Source: Pseudomonadota bacterium
GTDB taxonomy: Bacteria; Pseudomonadota; Gammaproteobacteria; Eutrophobiales; Eutrophobiaceae
Assembly: GCA_013112535.1 (NCBI GenBank)
Contig: JABFGI010000006.1
Coordinates: forward strand, 1 to 64,000
Direction: 5' to 3'
DNA length: 64,000 nucleotides
Shown one piece after another: positions 63,454 to 64,000 of the stretch. Position 1 is the first letter of the stretch; each line of letters starts with the position of its first letter. The notes beneath the pieces were generated by a model that worked only from the letters and a program-made list of their open reading frames with translations, searched no databases and was not told the DNA's origin. The translations under genes and the position numbers were made by a program.

Positions 63454-63457
63454 TTCC

Positions 63458-64000
63458 ATGATTGATGCAACAGCTATTATTCATCCTGATGCTAGTCTAC
63501 ATCCAGATGTATGTGTTGGTGCATATTCTGTTATTGGTGCAAATGTTTCTATCGAATCGGGCACAGTTATAGATTCTCATGTTGTTATAAAAGGCCCTGT
63601 GAAAATTGGTTCGAATAATACAATCTCCAGTTTTTGTTCTTTAGGCGGGGATCCTCAAGATAAAAAATATGAAGGAGAATCAGATTCGATTCTTGAAATA
63701 GGTTCGGGGAATACCATTCGTGAATACGTATCGATAAATCGTGGTACAGGTGATGGTGGTGGTAAAACAGTTATTGGAGATAATAACTGGATTATGGCTT
63801 ATGTGCATATCGCACATGATTGTATCGTTGGTAGTAATATAATTTTTGCAAATAATGCGACTCTGGCTGGCCACGTTATAATAGATGACTTTGCCATTCT
63901 TGGTGGTTTTACTGGTGTACACCAGTTTTGTCGTGTTGGTAGTTATAGTTTTTCAGCAATCTCTTCAGTCATTGTTAAAGATGTTCCTCCCTATGTTTTA
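63458..64000 (+). CDS. lpxA: UDP-N-acetylglucosamine O-acyltransferase (3' end outside window)
   Basis: The first 181 codons of LpxA, which starts lipid A synthesis by O-acylating UDP-GlcNAc. The left-handed beta helix opens MIDATAIIHPDASLHPDVCV GAYSVIG. It continues SLGGDPQDKKYEGE, TIREYVSINRGTGDGGGKTV, WIMAYVHIAHDCIVG (with the conserved active-site His) and LGGFTGVHQFCRVGSYSFS. The frame is intact to the last base. It starts 4 bp after the fabZ stop. Confidence 0.96.
   Translation, partial: MIDATAIIHPDASLHPDVCVGAYSVIGANVSIESGTVIDSHVVIKGPVKIGSNNTISSFCSLGGDPQDKKYEGESDSILEIGSGNTIREYVSINRGTGDGGGKTVIGDNNWIMAYVHIAHDCIVGSNIIFANNATLAGHVIIDDFAILGGFTGVHQFCRVGSYSFSAISSVIVKDVPPYVL

Overview
This window is chromosomal DNA from an AT-rich gammaproteobacterium. 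The evidence is the gene order rpsB-tsf-pyrH-frr-uppS-cdsA-dxr-rseP-bamA-skp-lpxD-fabZ-lpxA, together with mutH, glnD, dusA, avtA, sohB, mtaB and a Pil-Chp type chemosensory set. The genus cannot be resolved from what is visible. No tRNA, rRNA or CRISPR array was seen.

Layout. (1) 1-2.4 kb is an accessory edge: the end of an IS3-family transposase abuts a GIY-YIG-type reading frame that probably lost its 5' end, followed by a Y-family DNA polymerase with a GAAC-N7-GAAC direct repeat upstream. (2) 2.5-7.5 kb is a minus-strand operon: TetR regulator, MMPL/RND exporter, LolA-like periplasmic protein and outer-membrane barrel. A perfect 13-bp-arm palindrome lies just upstream of the TetR gene. 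(3) 7.5-15.2 kb is mixed housekeeping: a Sel1 protein, DUF2333, an ABM monooxygenase, a YVTN propeller with an MxaD-like protein, glycerate kinase, AvtA and SohB. (4) 15.3-31.9 kb is the most interesting part: eleven consecutive minus-strand genes of a chemosensory/second-messenger system. They are a receiver-Ser/Thr kinase, a giant CheA/ChpA hybrid kinase, an MCP with almost no periplasmic domain, CheW, a PilH-like regulator, a two-domain regulator, a FIST-like protein, a protein joining an ISL3-transposase-like N-terminus to four copies of an unrecognised repeat, a Sel1 protein, a FimX-like receiver/degenerate GGDEF/long coiled coil/degenerate EAL protein, and a cyclic-nucleotide-binding protein with a GspE/PilB-N-like start. 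No cheR or cheB is present. (5) 32-48 kb is mixed metabolism and maintenance: a DksA-like protein, SDR, TauE/SafE, MsrA, PilZ-like protein, MtaB, CbiX-like protein, S9 peptidase, NAD-type isocitrate dehydrogenase, Prc, FKBP, DusA and MutH. (6) 48-64 kb is the conserved glnD-map // rpsB...lpxA region for translation, isoprenoid and phospholipid precursors, outer-membrane assembly and lipid A synthesis, running off the end inside lpxA.

How the parts may work together: region 4 has the parts list of a surface-motility (type IV pilus/twitching) or surface-sensing pathway. The ChpA-like kinase would phosphorylate several receivers. Two of these, on the Ser/Thr kinase and on the FimX-like protein, share an unusual conserved segment and look like recent paralogues. 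The PilZ-like protein at 35.8 kb could connect to the same c-di-GMP signalling. These functional links are inference; the domain assignments come from motifs read directly in the translations.

Three observations deserve most attention. The isocitrate dehydrogenase gene has no ATG, GTG or TTG start but a well-placed ribosome binding site before ATT. Ribosomal protein S2 has a lysine/alanine-rich tail of about 75 residues. The chemosensory cluster contains a probably domesticated transposase domain.
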